From assembly GCA_028554755.1 (NCBI GenBank), contig JAPTOF010000014.1:5890001-5954000 (forward strand): a stretch of 64,000 nt of DNA, given 5' to 3'. This document shows positions 33,558 through 45,019 of the stretch, piece by piece. The notes under the pieces were generated by a model. The model was given only the letters and a program-made list of their open reading frames with translations, ran no database searches and had not been told where the DNA came from. This stretch comes from Cordia subcordata (lineage: Eukaryota; Streptophyta; Magnoliopsida; Boraginales; Cordiaceae). Each line of letters begins with the position of its first letter. Position 1 is the first letter of the stretch. The translations under genes and the position numbers were made by a program.

Positions 33558-36183
33558 TTGTCTGCTTCCTCTAGTAGCCAACTTCCCAGTAATGATATGA
33601 TGAAGATAATGCAGTTCATTCAGAACCAACAGGCAGAACATAGGCAGCAAATGGCGAGGTTTGAGGCACAATTAGGACAGATTGCTAATCAATTGAGCGC
33701 TAGAGATCCCGGGAAATTGCCTTCTCAGCCGGAGGTAAACCCTAGAGTCCAATCCTATTCCTCCACCGATACCACTTACCCTTCTCAGGCTCAAGCTAAA
33801 GCTGTCACTACTCTTAGGAGCGGTCAGGTAGTGGATTATAGGGTGGGAGTTGACTCTGCAGTGCCTGCATCTAGTGGTCCTTCCGAGTCTAGAGCACAAC
33901 ATGGCAACCTTGTTGGGGGAAATTCTAGAGAGAGTCCTGTTGAGAGAAACGAGACATTCAGAGATCAGGGAGAGATTAGTACTTCCCGACCACATAGGGA
34001 GGGAAAAGAGCCTATGGATGAACACCATGTATCTAGAGGTATAGAGCCTAGAGTTCCTTTTCCATCCGCTTTAGAGAGACCTACACCTAATGAGGATTCT
34101 AGGTTCTCCAAGATTTTAGAGCATCTCAAAGATCTTAAGGTCAATCTTCCTTTGATAGATACGATCACCTCCATCCCATCTTACTCTAAGTTCTTCAAGG
34201 ATCTTTGCACAAGGAAACGTAAGGCATCGCAAATTCCTAAGAAGGTGAGGCTTACGGAGAAGGTAAGTAGTATTTGTATTTCAGGCCTTCCGCCCAAGAT
34301 AAGTGATCCCGGAGCCTTCACCATTCCTTGTAGGATCCGTGAGACACAAATTAATCACGCCCTATTAGACTTAGGATCTAGTGTGAATCTTATTCCCTAC
34401 TCTGTCTATCAGCAGCTAGGTCTAGGTGAGTTATCTCCTACGTATGTTACTCTTCAGCTAGCTGATAGGTCTGAGCGTAGACCTAAGGGTGTGATAGAGG
34501 ATGTTATGGTTCAGGTAGGTGAGTTTGTGTACCCTGTTGACTTCATAGTGTTAGATATGGATTCGGGACACGACTCTAGACAATCTACACCCATTCTTCT
34601 AGGTCGCCCCTTCCTTGCCACCGCAGATGCTATTATCCATTGCAAGTCAGGGGTATTAGAGATGAAATTTAGGAATTTGAAGTCCACTATAAAGGTTGCA
34701 GAGGCAGTGAATAGGGCTAGTATAGGAGATGAGGATGGAGAAGAGTGCTTTAAAGTGGATGTGATTGATTCTTGCATTGAGGATTTCATAAAAAAGACCA
34801 TGACTGATGGAGATGATTTGAGGAAATTTGAAGAATCGATTTCTAGTTTTGATTTGGAGACTGTAGAGAAGAAATGTGTAGCTTCTACTTCCGTGATTGT
34901 GAGCTATTTGATTAATAAGTCACTCGAGGTTAATTCGTCTACTCCCATTCCTAGTGATGAACACATTGATGATGCTGAGGTTAAGTCCCCCTTGGTTGAG
35001 CCTAGCCCTTCTTTAGAGCTCAAACCCCTTCCGGATCATTTGAAGTATGCATTCCTAGGCTCTAGTGAGACCCTTCCGGTTATTATAGCTTCCGATCTTT
35101 CTAGTGAAAATGAGAAGCGTCTCTTAGAGGTCCTTAGGAAACATAGGAAGGCTATAGGGTGGAAAATTGACGATTTGCGAGGTATAGACCCTTATGTTTG
35201 TATGCATCGTATTCACCTTGAGGATGGAGCCATTCCTTCTAGGGAAATGCAAAGAAGGTTAAACCCACACATGAGCGAAGTAGTTGAGAAGGAGATCATT
35301 AAGCTTTTAGATGCGGGCATTATTTATCCGATCTCCGATAGTGAGTGGGTTAGCCCGGTCCAAGTTGTCCCTAAGAAGTCCGGGATCACAGTTGTGGAGA
35401 ATGAGAAGAGCTTATCCCTACACGTACTCCCACGGGATGGCGAGTTTGTATTGACTATAGGAAGCTCAACTCCAAAACTAGGAAGGATCATTTCCCGCTG
35501 CCTTTTCTAGACCAGATTCTAGATAGAGTAGCTGGGCATAGCTACTATTGTTTTCTAGATGGCTATTCGGGATATAACCAGATCCCTGTGTTTCCCGAGG
35601 ACCAGGAGAAGACCACCTTTACTTGCCCCTATGGCACTTTTGCTTATAGGAGAATGCCCTTCGGTCTTTGTAATGCCCCAACGACTTTTCAGAGATGTAT
35701 GATGGTCATTTTTAGTGATATGATTGAGAGACATTTAGAGATTTTCATGGATGATTTCTCAGTCTTTGGAGATAGCTTTGATGAGTGCTTGAGTCATCTC
35801 TCCTTAGTCTTAGACCGATGTGTGGAGAAGAATTTAGTGTTAAATTGGGAAAAATCCCATTTCATGGTGCAACGAGGGATAGTGCTGGGTCATGTTGTCT
35901 CATCTAAAAGAATTCAAGTCGACCCAGCTAAGGTTGAATTAATTGAAAAGTTGCTTGTCCCTAAGTGTGTTAAGGATGTTAGATCTTTCCTGGGACATGC
36001 AGGATTTTATCGAAGATTCATTAAGGATTTTAGTCACATTGCACGCCCTTTGTCTAGGCTCCTCGCACAAGATGTTCCTTTTGACTTTGACGATGAATGT
36101 GTTAGAGCTTTCAATAGGCTTAAATCCTTATTATCTACATCCCCGATTATCCAACCACCTAACTACGCCTCCCATTTGAGGTT
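33558..36183 (+). pseudogene. Gypsy protease and reverse transcriptase
   Basis: The 650-codon open frame from 33558 starts with a coiled, Gln-rich gag end, then a linker, then the retropepsin core LLDLGSSVNLIPYSVYQQLG (about 34364-34423) with ILLGRPFLATADAII (about 34592-34636). RT begins at WKIDDLRGIDPYVCMHRI and KEIIKLLDAGIIYPISDSEWVSPVQ. A frame shift near 35400 displaces the block that should read as the Athila VCIDYR region. RT resumes with TFTCPYGTFAYRRMPFGLCN (35618 onward), the catalytic FMDDFSVFG (35744-35770), and the connection with GFYRRFIKDFS. A final shift lies near 36165. Confidence 0.9.
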
Positions 36184-36570
36184 ATGAGTGATGCATCCGA
36201 CTATGCAGTAGGAGCTGTTTTAGGACAAAGGAAGGATAAGTTGCCCCATGTTATATACTATGCTAGCAAGACTCTCGATGAAGCACAAAAGAATTATACC
36301 ACTACGGAAAAAGAGCTTCTAGCGATAGTCTTCTTTCTTGACAAGTTTAGGTCATACATCCTGGGATCCAAAGTAATTGTCTACACCGATCATGCGGCAC
36401 TGAAATATTTGTTATCTAAGAAAGAATCTAAGCCCCGCTTGATTAGGTGGTTGCTCCTGCTTCAAGAGTTTGATATAGAAATTTGGGATAAGAAGGGTAG
36501 AGAAAACTTAGTTGCGGATCATCTTTCTCGTCTTGTTAACGAATCTTCTAGTGATCCAGCCCCTTTTCAT
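36184..36570 (+). pseudogene. Gypsy RNase H
   Basis: The frame opens [19 protein letters not shown] and continues with [20 protein letters not shown] and [20 protein letters not shown] to [11 protein letters not shown]. The acidic residues of the Gypsy RNase H (DAS, E in TEKEL, TDH) are present. The usual Cys before DAS is Ser. The domain is intact in itself but is separated from RT by a frameshift. Confidence 0.88.
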
Positions 36571-37911
36571 GATTCATTCCCTGATGAGCAATTATTTGCT
36601 ATCTCCCATCACACACCTTGGTTCGCTCATATCATCAATTATCTTGCCACAGGGCGTTTCCCTTCCCATTGGGAGAAAAGAGAAAAAGATAGGTTCCTAG
36701 CACAAGTTAGGCATTTCTTTTGGGATGATCCCTATCTTTTTAAAGTGTGTGCGGATCAAATGATTCGCCGGTGTGTGCCTGAGGAGGAGTTTGAGAGCGT
36801 GTTAAGCATGTGTCATGATGAGGGGTGTGGGGGTCATTTTAGTGGGAAGAAGACTGCTGCGAAGGTCTTGCAAAGTGGATTATTTTGGCCTACTCTCTTT
36901 AGGGATGCCTAGGAATATTGCAAGAAGTGTTTTAGATGTCAACAATCCGGGTCTATCTCTAGGAGAAACATGATGCCTCTATCCCCTGTTATACATTTTG
37001 AGTTGTTCGATGTTTGGGGTATAGACTTCATGGGTCCATTTCCACCTTCCTTTGGGTGTCAGTACATCTTAGTGGCCATTGATTATGTGTCCAAATGGGT
37101 TGAGGCTATTCCTACACGCACTAATGACCATAGGGTAGTGGTTAAGTTTATTAAAGAGAACATTTTCTTTAGATTTGGAGTCCCTAGGGTCTTAATTAGT
37201 GATATGGGTTTGCATTTTCACCATAGGACTTTAGAGGCCTTGTTGAGGAAATATTCAGTCACCCATAAAGTAGCTACTCCTTATCACCCGCAGACTAGTG
37301 GACAAATAGAGGTGTCTAATAGAGAGATCAAACACATTTTAGAGAAAACGGTTAGGCCCGATAGAAAGGATTGGTCTATTAGGCTAAATGATGCTTTGTA
37401 GGCCTACCGTACCGCCTTTAAGACTCCTATTGGGATGTCTCCGTATAGATTGGTATTTGGTAAAGCTTGTCACTTGCCGGTTGAACTGGAGCATAGAGCG
37501 TATTGGGCAATCAAAGCCCTAAATTTTGACTTGGCAAGAGCGGGTGAGAAAAGGAGGCTAGACCTAGCAGAACTGGAAGAGCTTAGATTCGATGCATATG
37601 AGAACGCTAAACTTTATAAGGATAGGATGAAGAGAATCCATGATAAACACGTTATTAAGAAATCATTCTCTCCTCTTGATAAAGTTTGGTTGTTTAACTC
37701 ACGACTGAAGCTTTTTCCAGGCAAGCTTAAGACGAGATGGGATGGTCCATATGAGGTGATGATTGCGTATCCTTCAGGAGCAGTCAAGATTAAAGACTTG
37801 AAGGATGGCCGAGAGTTGACGGTAAATGGGCAACGCCTGAAGCACGCTTATGATCCGAGCATGGCTCATGTGGAGGTTTTAAAGCTTCAGGACCCTTCTT
37901 ATGGAAGTTGA
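36571..37911 (+). pseudogene. Gypsy integrase
   Basis: Zinc-binding H..H..C..C region ([20 protein letters not shown], then CKKCFRCQ) is interrupted by TAG at 36910-36912 where a Tyr or His codon is expected. The catalytic core is preserved: [14 protein letters not shown] with the first Asp, [13 protein letters not shown] with the second, and [15 protein letters not shown] with the Glu. TAG at 37399-37401 replaces the Trp of the usual DALWAYRTA block. The C-terminal part ([20 protein letters not shown] to [17 protein letters not shown]) is open to 37911. Confidence 0.9.
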
Positions 37912-39294
37912 AGATGAGCTGGTATTTGCCTGGCTGACGGCTTGGTGGTTATCGCTACTAGGAGGCAACCTAGATTTAATTTTGTAGTTTTGCATTTGTT
38001 TTACTTTTGTTTCTTTTTATTTCTTTATCTTTCTTGCACCCAACTCAAAGTGTTGAATCCCCATCCTTTGTCCCGTAAGATACACCACTACTCATTATTG
38101 CACATGCCAATGCAAGTGTGCATAGGCAATGCTACTAATCGTGTTTTCTTTGTGAGCATCTATGAATTGTGAGTCACAGGTTAGTAGTATCGTGATTTGA
38201 CGTTGGCATGGACAGCTTTGAAGAAACTGCAAGGTTGTATCTATCATTTCTCCACTTGTTCCCCCTATTTGCACCCTATCCCCACCACCCTTACTTGTTT
38301 TTGTAATGATGACTTGCTTGTTTTTGTTGTGCTTTGCTCTATTTGCTTGAGGACAAGCAAAGTTTACGTTTGGGGGTGTGGGAGTTTGGTTTTCTTGTTA
38401 TATCTTGCTTAGGGTAGATTGCATCATGCATAAAAATGGTGAAAATTTTTCAATTTTGATGCATATAGTGTCATTTATTTCTTTGTTGATCATTGTGTTG
38501 GCTTTTGTGATTGACTCTATTGATTTATGAAGATGAGAGGCATTGTGGGGGAATAAATAGAGTGGTTTGAAAACTAAGTCTTAGATGGGATGCCCTTAAA
38601 AGTTGTGGGGAGTGAGAACCTTAAAAGAATAAACCTTGTAGCCACCCCATAGCTTGGTAGGAAAAAGTGTTGAAAAAGGGTTATTGATGTGAGTGCCCCT
38701 TCCGTGATTGGTTCTTGTTGATATGCCTAAGCCTTTCTTTTTCTTTCGTTTTGAGAATACAATACAAAGCATATGAAAAAAAAAGAGAGAGAGAAAAAAA
38801 GAGAGGCAAAAAGGTGCAAAAATCTATGAATGAAGAAAAGCCAAAGACACCTAAAAGTTAGTGAATAAGTGCATAAGTGACATAATGTCAACTTAGCACA
38901 AGCTATCATCTTTGTAGACATGTGAATAAGGCTTATAAAAAGCCATTGTGTTTGTATACTCTCTCTTCTTATCTTTGAGGCTTGGTGTATGTTAGGGAGG
39001 CCATGTCAGTTGAGGGAGCACGAAATATCAATAATCCGAGTGCGTGAGTTAGAATCCTAGGTTTGTGGTGGATTGGCTACTTGGGAAATTCCTATGAGGA
39101 ACGAGACCCCTTATGAGTAGAGGGAAGATCCAAAGAGGCTTAGGGATCTCTTCACAATAGGAATGCCCCTTCATGTTTCTCAAATTAATACTGATAGCGA
39201 GTCAGTCCTTTAGGCAATCCATTGTATCAGCTTTAGAAATAAAATTGAAGATTAAGCTTGCTTGAGGACAAGCAAGGAGAAGGTTTGGAGGTGT
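37912..39294 (+). other. Gypsy post-pol region with two purine tracts
   Basis: 1.4 kb between integrase and the 3' LTR. Athila elements may carry an envelope-like ORF here; I see only short hydrophobic frames that I do not support. The phrase 'gcttgaggacaagca' occurs twice, at 38346 (followed by the G-rich TTTGGGGGTGTGGGAG) and at 39262 (followed by AAGGAGAAGGTTTGGAGGTG, the functional-position polypurine tract before the LTR at 39295). Confidence 0.7.
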
Positions 39295-41085
39295 TGATGA
39301 GTTGTGATTTGGTGTGTGTTTGCATTGCCATTTACTTATATTTTAGAGGTGTTGAATGCTTATAATGATGCATTAGTGTAGTACTTTTGATAGGAATCGG
39401 CTTAAGCGTAAACAAATGTGCATATTGAGTTTAAGAGATAAATTACTACACTAATTGCTGGTTTTCAATGATTTAGGTGAACTCTGGGTTAAGACAAAGA
39501 TTGGACGATGAAAGGTGATGAAGATAGGACATGCACAGGTCTAACAGAAAAGACTAAAGGCCGAAAAGACGAAAAATTGGATGAAGGAAGTCAGCCGGAC
39601 GACCAAGGAAGAAGAGCCGGTCGACCGTCTAGGTGGACCGGCCACTCCAGAAAGATCCACCGAAAAGCCGGACGACCCCCCTTCAAGAGCCGGTCGACCG
39701 AGCCGGTCGACCGGCCACTCCAGAGAGCCCTAGTAGAAAGCCGGTCGAGTACTCCAGAGGCCGGTCGACCGGCTATGCGCGAACCTATAAATAAAGCCCG
39801 ATGCGGAGCAGAATTTTCAAGGAGCCACACACGCACTTCACACCTAAACCTCACACACACTTAACCCTATTCTCTAGCCGCCTCACACACCCTTTTTCAC
39901 ACACTTTTCATCAAGAACCAGGCGTGAGTTAAAGGATTCAACAATCTTTTGGAGCAAATCTATTCAAAAGCTGCAGTCAATATTAGCTAGGATGAAAGGG
40001 GAGTTTCGTTATATCTCTTTCATTCTATTTTCCATTATGCTCGAGTAGATTTGTATAAGGTGATTAAAATTATGTAATGGGTTGATTTTATACTCTTATG
40101 ATATGGGATATGATGGCTGAATATATATATGTTTTGATTTGTCTTGTTTAATTGGGTGTTCTTTCATTCATGTCTATGTGTTTGATAAAATGCCTAGATG
40201 AATAACATGTATATAAATTGAAGTTTGTTTGTTACTAAACACATTTAATCCATGTTATACTCATGTCTATGTGTTTATATGTGGATGCTATGAAGTGGGT
40301 AGTGCTTTTATTCATGTCTATATGCGTATTAGCATGCCTAGTAACGAGTATAACTTCAATAGCGCATATTTCTGCACGCACTAGCAAGTGAAATCCTACT
40401 GTAGTGACCTTAGAATGACGAAGCATAATTTAGGGCTAGTCTAGGTCGAGTCTTCTTTGGCTTTAAATCCAGCCAATAGGTTTCAGGATAGATTTAGTCA
40501 ACCTTAGCAACACTAGGTCTTGGCTTTAAACCCAGCCAACGGTTTAGGTACTAAGGTAGGTTCATTCTAAGCCACCTAGGAAATTAGTTAGTCACTCTTG
40601 AGACCCTATGTCATAAGGACCACGCCGTAGCTCTAGGAGACGTCGCCTAGGGACGGACCCGCACCGAGTCCTAAGGGGAAATCAGGACACTAATTAGCAA
40701 CTTAGTTAAGAGCAATTATGAGAGTTAGTCATCATTCCTTAATCCCATAGCATTTGAGTATAGAATTACCCATTCATAAGCCAAAGTCACCCTAATCCCT
40801 TTTCAATTGTTAGTTTCCTCTTAATCAACTTGCGTTTCCATTTGTTTTTATTCATAGTTTAGTTTTATTTCATTTACATAGAGCTCCCGACAATCCAAAA
40901 TCCAAAAGAAAAGAAATATATATATAGTTTAGATCTTTCTCTTTGGCACTTTTAGGATACCAAGCATAGAATTCATTCACATCATTCACGCCTCCCTGTG
41001 GTTCGACACCTGCACTCGTATACACTATATTGCACATCCGTACGCTTGCGGGTCTTTTAAAGCTTGCACTCGAAAGAAGACATCA
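39295..41085 (+). repeat. 3' LTR of the Gypsy element
   Basis: 1791 bp, TGATGAG...ACATCA. The TATAAATA box is at 39786-39793. The upstream array differs from the 5' LTR by an extra GAGCCGGTCGACC block (about 39695) and by loss of a CCTAGCCGATCGA block near 39770, so the motif number changes between otherwise similar LTRs. Confidence 0.95.
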
Positions 41086-41090
41086 ACATG

Positions 41091-43182
41091 TTTTTTTATA
41101 TTTGTTATTGAGTAATTATTAAAAGCAAAGCGCACAAAAATAAAACATTATTTATGTAGCCTCAAATTAAAAGATAATTAATATGATGTGTTATCTCCTA
41201 AGGCTTTTCGAAAGATAAAATGACATCTTCTAAAACCTCTTAAAATTTTTAGGTATAATTTTACTAAAAGTACTGAATAAATATTCCTTAATTGTGGGCG
41301 GGAAAATTCATATAGAATTCACCCCCGAAGATTACGTTGAAAAAATTAAAACATTGACTAAATAGTTTATGATAACATAAAATAAATTTTGAAACGAATA
41401 AATAAGAATTTGACATTTATATGAAGAATATGAAATGAACAAAGATAAATTACAACTAAACTACAAAGCAAATAAAATTGAGGTCTGAATTTAATTCAAT
41501 ATCTGAACTCTCTCTACTATGAAAAACTATAAATGCTAGAACTATGTAAAACTATATGTTACTAATTGAGATTGGGTGGAGTTAGACTAGCTTCTTGGCA
41601 TGTCTTATGCCTTGCTAAAGTTGCTAACAGAAATAAAGCCTTCATTGCCACGTTCATGGAGGAATTCCAAGAGTTGCAAAACTTCCAAGCACTAATCACA
41701 TACTCAAAATCATGGAAAACTTCTAAAGGTCTCACAACCTCTTAAAAATAATATGAAGATCAAAAGTCTCAAAATAATTAATGATGAGAAAATCTCTAAT
41801 TTCTCATTTACTATCAACATATTATAGATTAATTTGAACATGTTAAAACATTAAGGACTTATTTTAAAAAATGGTAACATTAGGGACTGATGACATAGTT
41901 TGCTTCTTGAAAATTAATAATTTTTAGATGAAAATGATTATATAGATATATTATATATATATGTGTATGTGTCTGTGTGTATTGGCTTTAAAATCTGATT
42001 ATTAATTTGTTATAAACATATAGTTATAATTAGCTTTAAAATTTGATTATTAGTTTACTTTGTTATAAATTCCTATCTTTTTAACCTTATAAAGGGAAGA
42101 TAATATGGCAAAATAGGAGGCATTATGAAGGTGACATGTCATTCATATACAAGTAATATGGCATGCTATTAGAGATTAAAAAAATACAGGTAATGTGGCA
42201 TACTATTATAGATAAAAAAAACTGATATGTCATGGAGAGAGCTCACAAATTAGCCAGCATGACAACTATATATTTATATATATATGTACATGTGTGTGTG
42301 TTAGATATATGTGTTAGCTTTTAAAGCTTTGAGGTACAATTGTATGTGTAAATATATATTAAGTAGATAAATATGTATAAAAAATATTTTAATTCTCAAT
42401 TTCACAAATTTCAAATTCTATTATATTTTATGTTATTCTCATTTAAATTTAAATTCTAATTGAGAAAATTTACTAAAGAAAAATTCTTAAAAGAGAAGAA
42501 GGGAATGTGTTTGCTTTAAAAACATAAATTTAAATGTATATTTTATGTTTACGTATAACTAAAGTATATCTGTGTAGTTAAAAGTAGTCACTAGAAATAT
42601 TTAAGCTCATAAATTAAAAGTGATGTGTCAAAATGTGATATGATGTGGCTTGTTAGTGGGGCTTTATACATGTGACATGGCATGTTATTAGAGCTTAAGA
42701 AAGCTAATGTGACAGTCATAAAGCTCATATGTTATATTGTAGAATAACTTTATATATATAATATAGATACATATATATGTATAGATACACACACATATAC
42801 TAGAGTATATCCCATGTAATAAATGGCAAATGCATGTTCTTAATGGTTTTTTTAATACCAAACTTAATACAGTTATTATTGCAATATTTTTCACCTTTTT
42901 CATACACTGGCTTAAAGCTATCATAATGACAAGTTGTTGAAAGAGAAAAGTATAATATCGTTACCCTAAATTTGTTTTGGAGTATTTTATCTAAGAGTAG
43001 ATTTCATCGAATATATGCTAAGATACACACTCACAAATACAATAACTTCTCCAAAATAGATTAGTATGTTTCAATATCGAGCTCTATCAGCATCATCTCA
43101 CAAGTAGGTTGTCTGGTACCATCTTCGGAGATCTCATCAACCTTTCCACAAATGCACTAAGCTTTTAGCTTATCATTGATCT
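41091..43182. other. AT-rich intergenic stretch
   Basis: No gene supported. It has scattered TA/TG microsatellites (for example 41945-41975, 42275-42310, 42750-42800) and repeated 'ggcatgctattagag'-type phrases at 42150-42690. A short frame on - at 43060-43145 looks codon-like but has no recognisable domain. Confidence 0.4.
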
Positions 43183-43831
43183 TGTTAGACACTTAATAAT
43201 AAATAATAATATAAACTAAAATTTCAAAGATATTGAAAATAGATATAATATTTTTTCCTATAAAATGAGATCAACAGTACAACAGCAATAAAAATAAAAT
43301 CGAGGCTCATGAAAACATGATTTCCTCAAGAGATTTACGCCCCTTTTATAGGTGCCAAAGGGGTATGGCGTATCTCACCCAGAGTACAACGATTTTTACC
43401 TTCTTGACGTATGATAGGATTCTCACGCAAGAAACTACCGAACTAGAAGTATAGAACCTCTCTCAAATAACTAATGATATGCATGCAAGAAAAAGGAAAT
43501 AATATGCTTTGAAGCTTTTCAGGAAAACTACGTAGACTAAATATTCAAAAACTATTGTACCTATGCAAAGTAAAAGATGACACTATATATAGAGAAAAAA
43601 TCTAACCAAATAATTACACCAATTAACTCCATAATAATAAGAGAGAAACCAAAGGGAGAAATTACAAAGCAAAGCCATAACCACAATGTAATGCATTTGA
43701 ATGTCGTCATCAAATGATTATTATTACCGTAATAATTGCAAATTAAGGCCATTAGGTGTAACAAATGCTCTAAATGTTTCTCTTTACATACAATGTTTTG
43801 TTATTAAAATTTCTTATTCACAATTCTAACA
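43183..43831 (-). repeat. Solo Copia LTR related to Copia-C
   Basis: TGTTAGACAC...ATTCTAACA ends with a perfect 5-bp duplication GATCT (43178-43182 and 43832-43836). The interior shares with the Copia-C LTRs the 'cgaggctc..gatttcctc/ttaa' block (43300-43330), 'ggcgtatc' and 'tacaacgac/ttt' phrases in the same order. Orientation is taken from Copia-C. No internal element DNA remains. Confidence 0.8.
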
Positions 43832-43836
43832 GATCT

Positions 43837-44200
43837 TTCTTACCGTATTGAAGCTTAAAAGAAAAAAAATGCAAACCCAACACAAATGCGATCTTTTTCA
43901 AGTGAATTTGTCTGCAAATCCATAAAACAATGAAGCAGCTACATGGATGTAATTATGTTTGGCCCAAGACAGGTACATGCCTTTGCACTTCCCGAGTGAT
44001 TTCTAGATGTTTTCTGGACAACATCATGATCTGATTTATAATGCGAACCACTAAGTTAAATAGAAACTTTATTGCATTCAAATGTCTCATTTCAATTTGG
44101 CATTTTCATGTTTGAACTTTAATAGCACATCCTTATTAGCTACACTTAAATGGCAAACGAAAATTCATAGAGAAAGACCAAACAAAATAGAAACTACTAT
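43837..44200. other. Spacer, no gene seen
   Basis: AT-rich sequence between the solo LTR and the MYB fragment; nothing recognised. Confidence 0.35.
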
Positions 44201-44491
44201 CTAGAAAGGAGCTTGATTGTCGTTGAGGTTAAAGGTTGTTATATCATGAATAGTAGCTCTTCTCTTATTTTTTCCACCCGACAATTGCCTGACAAAATAC
44301 TTCTTAGTGTGGCTAGCCACTTGAGTTAGTGTCCTCGTAATCAAAAAATTGCATGAAATATTTCTCCAATAGCCTTTTCCATACTTCTTGAGCCTCCAAT
44401 AAAACAACTTGTGCTTTTCTTCTGTCCAAACAACTTTTTTTTTTTCTTTCTTGTTCAAAAGGCTGGGTAGATGATGATCTCTCACCTCCAA
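44201..44491 (-). pseudogene. MYB-like (SHAQKYF class) fragment
   Basis: The 96-codon frame contains VVWTEEKHKLFYWRLKKYGK, NISCNFLITRTLTQVASH and TKKYFVRQLSGGKNKRR. In plants this is the second, DNA-binding repeat of DIVARICATA-type single-MYB transcription factors, whose hallmark is SHAQKYF; here it reads SHTKKYF. The conserved tryptophans WTEE and W in GYWRN are present. The first SANT repeat and the C-terminal part are missing, and a stop follows shortly after the basic tail. The substitutions in the hallmark and the lack of flanking exons suggest a pseudogene or captured exon. It abuts a LINE that runs in the opposite direction. Confidence 0.65.
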
Positions 44492-44512
44492 CTATGGAGA
44501 TATAATAGTATA

Positions 44513-45019
44513 TCCAAGACTTGGATATAGGCCTACTTGAGGATTTTAGTTCTTATTTGAGGTCGTGTGGCTTGATTGATGCCAGTTTCGAAGGTAATAA
44601 GTTTACTTGGACGAATAAGAGAATGTTCCAACATTTGGATAGGATTTGTATTAATAGTGAATGGGGCTCCAGTTTTCAAGTTACTAGAGTACAGCATCTC
44701 TCTAGAGGTAATGAATCTGACCATTGTCCTTTGCTCTTCTCTTTTGATATGATGTTTAATCGGGGTCCTTCCTCTTTTCGTTTCTTAAATATTTGGTGCA
44801 TAAGGGAGATTTATTGAGATTGTTAAAGAGAGTTGGGATTTGTCTATTGAAGCTACAGGTATCGCAAAATTCTGGCAAAAGTTAAAACGGTTAAAATGTA
44901 AGCTTAAATGGTGGAATAAATTGAGGTTTGAGAATGTGTTTGATAGAGTTAAGCACGCTGTTTGAAGCTGATCCTTCTCCATGTAATCGAGAAACTCTCT
45001 TTCAAGCTTATGCTATTCT
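44513..45019 (+). pseudogene. L1-type LINE, left part (endonuclease C-terminus)
   Basis: The frame reads LEDFSSYLRSCGLIDASFEG, NKFTWTNKRMFQHLDRICIN and ESDHCPLLFSFDM, the end of the apurinic-type endonuclease that nicks target DNA, with the catalytic SDH motif. After a frame shift near 44810 it continues EIVKESWDLSIEATG and FWQKLKRLKCKLKWWNK. The 5' portion is missing. The element is interrupted at 45019 by Copia-C and resumes at 62821 (ATTCT being duplicated). Confidence 0.8.

Larger units (their letters stand above)
30148..41085 (+). mobile_element. Complete Athila-like Gypsy retrotransposon
   Basis: Two LTRs (30148-31933 and 39295-41085) with TGATGAG...ACATCA ends are flanked by a perfect 5-bp duplication ACATG (30143-30147 and 41086-41090). 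A tRNA-Asp-type primer site follows the 5' LTR and a purine tract precedes the 3' LTR. The order gag, protease, RT, RNase H, integrase is that of Gypsy elements, and the DLGSSVNLIPYSVY protease together with FMDDFSVFG RT points to the Athila/Tat branch. At least ten stops and frameshifts break the ORFs, so movement would need proteins from another copy. Confidence 0.95.

Noticed and set aside
33453..34801. Frames on - within Gypsy gag and protease
   Set aside because: Antisense shadows of the 33558-35510 frame.
37942..38412. Hydrophobic short frames after Gypsy integrase, considered as envelope-like
   Set aside because: No signal peptide plus anchor arrangement, no long frame, and T-rich composition explains the hydrophobicity.
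43060..43145. Codon-like stretch on - left of the solo Copia LTR
   Set aside because: Too short, stop-bounded, no recognisable motif.
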